DNA of 64,000 nucleotides, from positions 93,586 to 157,585 of the forward strand of contig JBBRAX010000009.1 in the NCBI GenBank assembly GCA_038206395.1. The letters are read 5' to 3'. How positions within the stretch are numbered: the stretch's first letter is position 1; every line of letters starts with the position of its first letter. The notes under the pieces are model-generated. The model searched no databases. It was not told where the DNA came from and saw nothing but the letters and a program-made list of their open reading frames with translations. The translations under genes were made by a program, and so were the position numbers. This document shows, piece after piece, positions 59,073-64,000 of the stretch. Origin of the DNA: JAGSPQ01 sp038206395 (GTDB lineage Bacteria; Myxococcota; Myxococcia; Myxococcales; Myxococcaceae).

Positions 59073-60737
59073 ATGAATCGGCTTCGGGTGTTCGTGGCGG
59101 CGGCCCTGCTGGGGTCGCTGGCGGCTTGCTCCGGCTGTGCGAAGAAGACCCGTGCTCCCGATGGCGGCGCCGATCTGGCGTGGCTCGAGGGGCAGCCTTT
59201 GAAAGACATCGGCGCTCCGGCCGACGGAGGGACGCTGATCATCCGGGCGATGCTCGAGCCCGATGGCCTCAACTTCCTCGACGAAGCGTTTCGAGATGGG
59301 TGGACCTCGCGGACGATGCGGAACAACGTCTTCGAGCAGCTGATTGAAATCGACCCCGTCGACTATTCGTTGAAGCCCCAGCTGGCCGAATCGTACGAGA
59401 GCAGCGCCGACCACCTGACCCAGACGTTTCACCTGCGCCGCGGGGTGAAGTTCCACGACGGCAGCGAGTTCACTTCGCGAGACGTGATCGCGGTGCTCGA
59501 CGCTGTGATGGACGGCAAGCACCCGACCGAGAGTCTGAAGGCGGACTTCGTGGACCTCGCCGGCTGGAAGGCGATCGATGACTTCACCGTGGAGCTGAGG
59601 TGGAAGCAGGTCGCTCCGTTTTCGCTGCGGCAGGTGGCGAAGCTGCCCATCTACCCGGCCGAATCGCTGGAAGGCGACTGGGCCTCGCTGGCGCTGGCGC
59701 GAAGGCCGATCGGCACTGGGCCCTTTGCTTTCGACAGCTGGAAGACGGGAGAACAGCTGGTGCTGAAGCGGTTCGACGGCTGGTGGGCGGGCAAGCCGCA
59801 CCTCGATACGGTCATCTTCCGGTTCGTGAAGGACCACACGCTGGCGACGGCGCTCTTCGAGAAGGGCGCTTTCGACGTGATGACGAACATCCAGCCCACG
59901 GTGTGGCGCGCGATCGAAGCGGCAGACCCGAAGAATGCGTGGGCGCAGCGCGGCTACCAGCGGCTGCGATCGCCCGACAACAGCTACTCGTACATCGCGT
60001 GGAACGAGGCCCTGCCCTTCTTCGCCGACGTCCGCGTCCGGCGCGCGCTGGCCATGGGCTACCCATCAGACCTCGTGTCGAAAGCAGTCGACCTGGGGCT
60101 CGAGCTGCCTACGACGTGCCCTTACTTCCTCGGCTCGAGCAAGTGCGACCCGGGCGTGAAGGCGCTGCCCTACGACCCGAAGAAGGGCCGCGCGCTGCTG
60201 GAAGAGGCCGGCTTCAAAGACAGCGATGCCGACGGAGTCGTCGAGCGCGACGGGGTGCCGCTGCGGTTCCGCTTCATTCTTCCCGGCACGTCGGTGCGCC
60301 TCGGCAAGCTCGTGCCTCTGTTGCAGGAGTCGTACAAGCAGATGGGCGTCGACCTGGTGCCCGAGGTTGTCGAAGGAGCAGTGCTGGGTGCGCGAATGGC
60401 AAAGCGGGACTTCGAGGTCGTGTCGCGGGTGTGGACGGAGTTCGACGTCGAGCAAGACCAGTACCAGGTCTTCCATTCTTCACAGATCGACGGCGGCTCG
60501 AACTTCACCGGCTACGCGTCGGCGGAAGTCGACGCGATGCTAGAGAAGATTCGCAGCGAGCCCGACGCTGACAAACGCCTGCAGCTCGAGCGCGCGCTGC
60601 ATCGAAAGCTCTACGAAGACCAGCCGTACCTCTTCATGACTGCGCGGCAAACGCTCGATGCCGCAAAGACGCGCGTCCACGGAATAATTCCGTCTCTCGT
60701 CTGGTACGACTTGAGGCGCGTGTGGGTCGACCCCTGA
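59073..60737 (+). CDS. peptide-type ABC substrate-binding lipoprotein (SBP_bac_5)
   Basis: The protein has 554 residues with a lipoprotein signal (LLGSLAAC, Cys19). The mature protein matches the DppA/OppA family: YESSADHLTQTFHLRRGVKFHDG (about 108-130), PIGTGPFAF, and VRRALAMGYPSDLVSKAV. It binds peptides or similar small molecules in the periplasm. No permease or ATPase gene is in the window, so it either uses a distant transporter or signals. The start is the ATG at 59073, ten bases after the protease gene. Confidence 0.88.
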   Translation: MNRLRVFVAAALLGSLAACSGCAKKTRAPDGGADLAWLEGQPLKDIGAPADGGTLIIRAMLEPDGLNFLDEAFRDGWTSRTMRNNVFEQLIEIDPVDYSLKPQLAESYESSADHLTQTFHLRRGVKFHDGSEFTSRDVIAVLDAVMDGKHPTESLKADFVDLAGWKAIDDFTVELRWKQVAPFSLRQVAKLPIYPAESLEGDWASLALARRPIGTGPFAFDSWKTGEQLVLKRFDGWWAGKPHLDTVIFRFVKDHTLATALFEKGAFDVMTNIQPTVWRAIEAADPKNAWAQRGYQRLRSPDNSYSYIAWNEALPFFADVRVRRALAMGYPSDLVSKAVDLGLELPTTCPYFLGSSKCDPGVKALPYDPKKGRALLEEAGFKDSDADGVVERDGVPLRFRFILPGTSVRLGKLVPLLQESYKQMGVDLVPEVVEGAVLGARMAKRDFEVVSRVWTEFDVEQDQYQVFHSSQIDGGSNFTGYASAEVDAMLEKIRSEPDADKRLQLERALHRKLYEDQPYLFMTARQTLDAAKTRVHGIIPSLVWYDLRRVWVDP

Positions 60738-60746
60738 CACGGCCAA

Positions 60747-60774
60747 CGACAGGCGACACGTTGATCGCCTGTCG
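60747..60774. terminator. 10-bp hairpin after the substrate-binding protein gene
   Basis: CGACAGGCGA and TCGCCTGTCG pair perfectly around an eight-base loop, nine bases after the stop. No T-run is next to it. The rest of the 151-base gap before prkA holds CCGCGG, seven bases, CCGCGG at 60816-60834, a possible operator. GCGACA, 17 bases, TATGCT at 60753-60781 is a poor promoter match that overlaps the hairpin. Confidence 0.5.
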
Positions 60775-60888
60775 CTATGCTTTCCAACGTCACTTTTTCG
60801 CCCCGTCTTTCATGCCCGCGGTCCCACTCCGCGGCGGGGGAAGAGACGGCTTTCACGTCACCATCGAAAGGCGAGAGGACCATCGACT

Positions 60889-62949
<2,061 letters not shown>

Positions 62950-62951
62950 AC

Positions 62952-64000
<1,049 letters not shown>

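Overview
The window is high-GC bacterial chromosome with tightly packed genes on both strands. It carries no rRNA, tRNA, insertion sequence or phage gene that I can see. The gene set points to a member of the Myxococcota (myxobacteria): a type IV pilus locus with a PilG/PilH/PilI-type ABC system, a sigma-54 promoter in front of pilin, PilZ-type and Ser/Thr-kinase fusion proteins, many lipoproteins and TPR proteins, and myxobacterial-style fusions such as PilZ-Hsp70 and kinase-STAND-TPR. The assignment rests on gene content only.

Layout. 1-1.7 kb holds the 3' part of a TMTC-like membrane glycosyltransferase. 1.75-13.0 kb is the pilus locus. A sigma-54 promoter, two tandem pilins (pilA1, pilA2) split by a perfect 19-bp hairpin, and pilG-pilH-pilI read rightward. 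pilB-pilT-pilC-pilS-pilR read leftward and converge on pilI. 13-17.2 kb has ribF, trmB, a REC-GGDEF diguanylate cyclase, a lipoprotein and a Pro-rich protein. 17.3-24.2 kb has a regulator-like protein, a VWA protein, a cupredoxin-like lipoprotein, a DnaQ-DinG exonuclease-helicase, a HAMP membrane protein and a HEAT-repeat protein. 24.2-31.7 kb has alaS, a lipoprotein, a PilZ-Hsp70 fusion, and a calpain-like protease coupled to a small partner.

31.7-42.8 kb has a glutamate-cysteine ligase, an EI24-type membrane protein, a very long S41 protease, an outer-membrane-like protein, a GDPD phosphodiesterase, a TatA-like protein, a MidA-like methyltransferase with TPRs, a repeat protein and an MJ0042 zinc-ribbon protein. 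42.8-46.6 kb has a PhaR-like regulator, a ParA ATPase with a small coiled-coil partner, and two ArsA/GET3-like ATPases in tandem. 46.7-52.5 kb has a TPR lipoprotein, an M48 protease, a sigma-54-driven pair resembling a type III secretion translocator and its class II chaperone, then ruvX and mltG. 52.5-60.7 kb has a GT39-like enzyme, a 1187-residue kinase-STAND-TPR protein, a papain-like protease divergent from it, and an orphan peptide-binding lipoprotein. 60.9-64 kb has prkA and the start of its usual partner yeaH, cut by the window end.

How they work together. PilS/PilR should drive pilin expression from the sigma-54 promoter. PilB and PilT power extension and retraction on PilC, and PilG/H/I is needed for pilus assembly in Myxococcus. 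Coupling by GTGA, TTGA or TGATG overlaps is pervasive, and convergent genes are often packed stop-to-stop with no room for a terminator.

The best candidates for something new are the translocator-chaperone-like pair at 49.1-51.0 kb, the kinase-STAND/protease divergent pair at 54.0-59.1 kb, the calpain-like protease with its coupled small protein at 29.6-31.7 kb, and the hairpin-separated tandem pilins.
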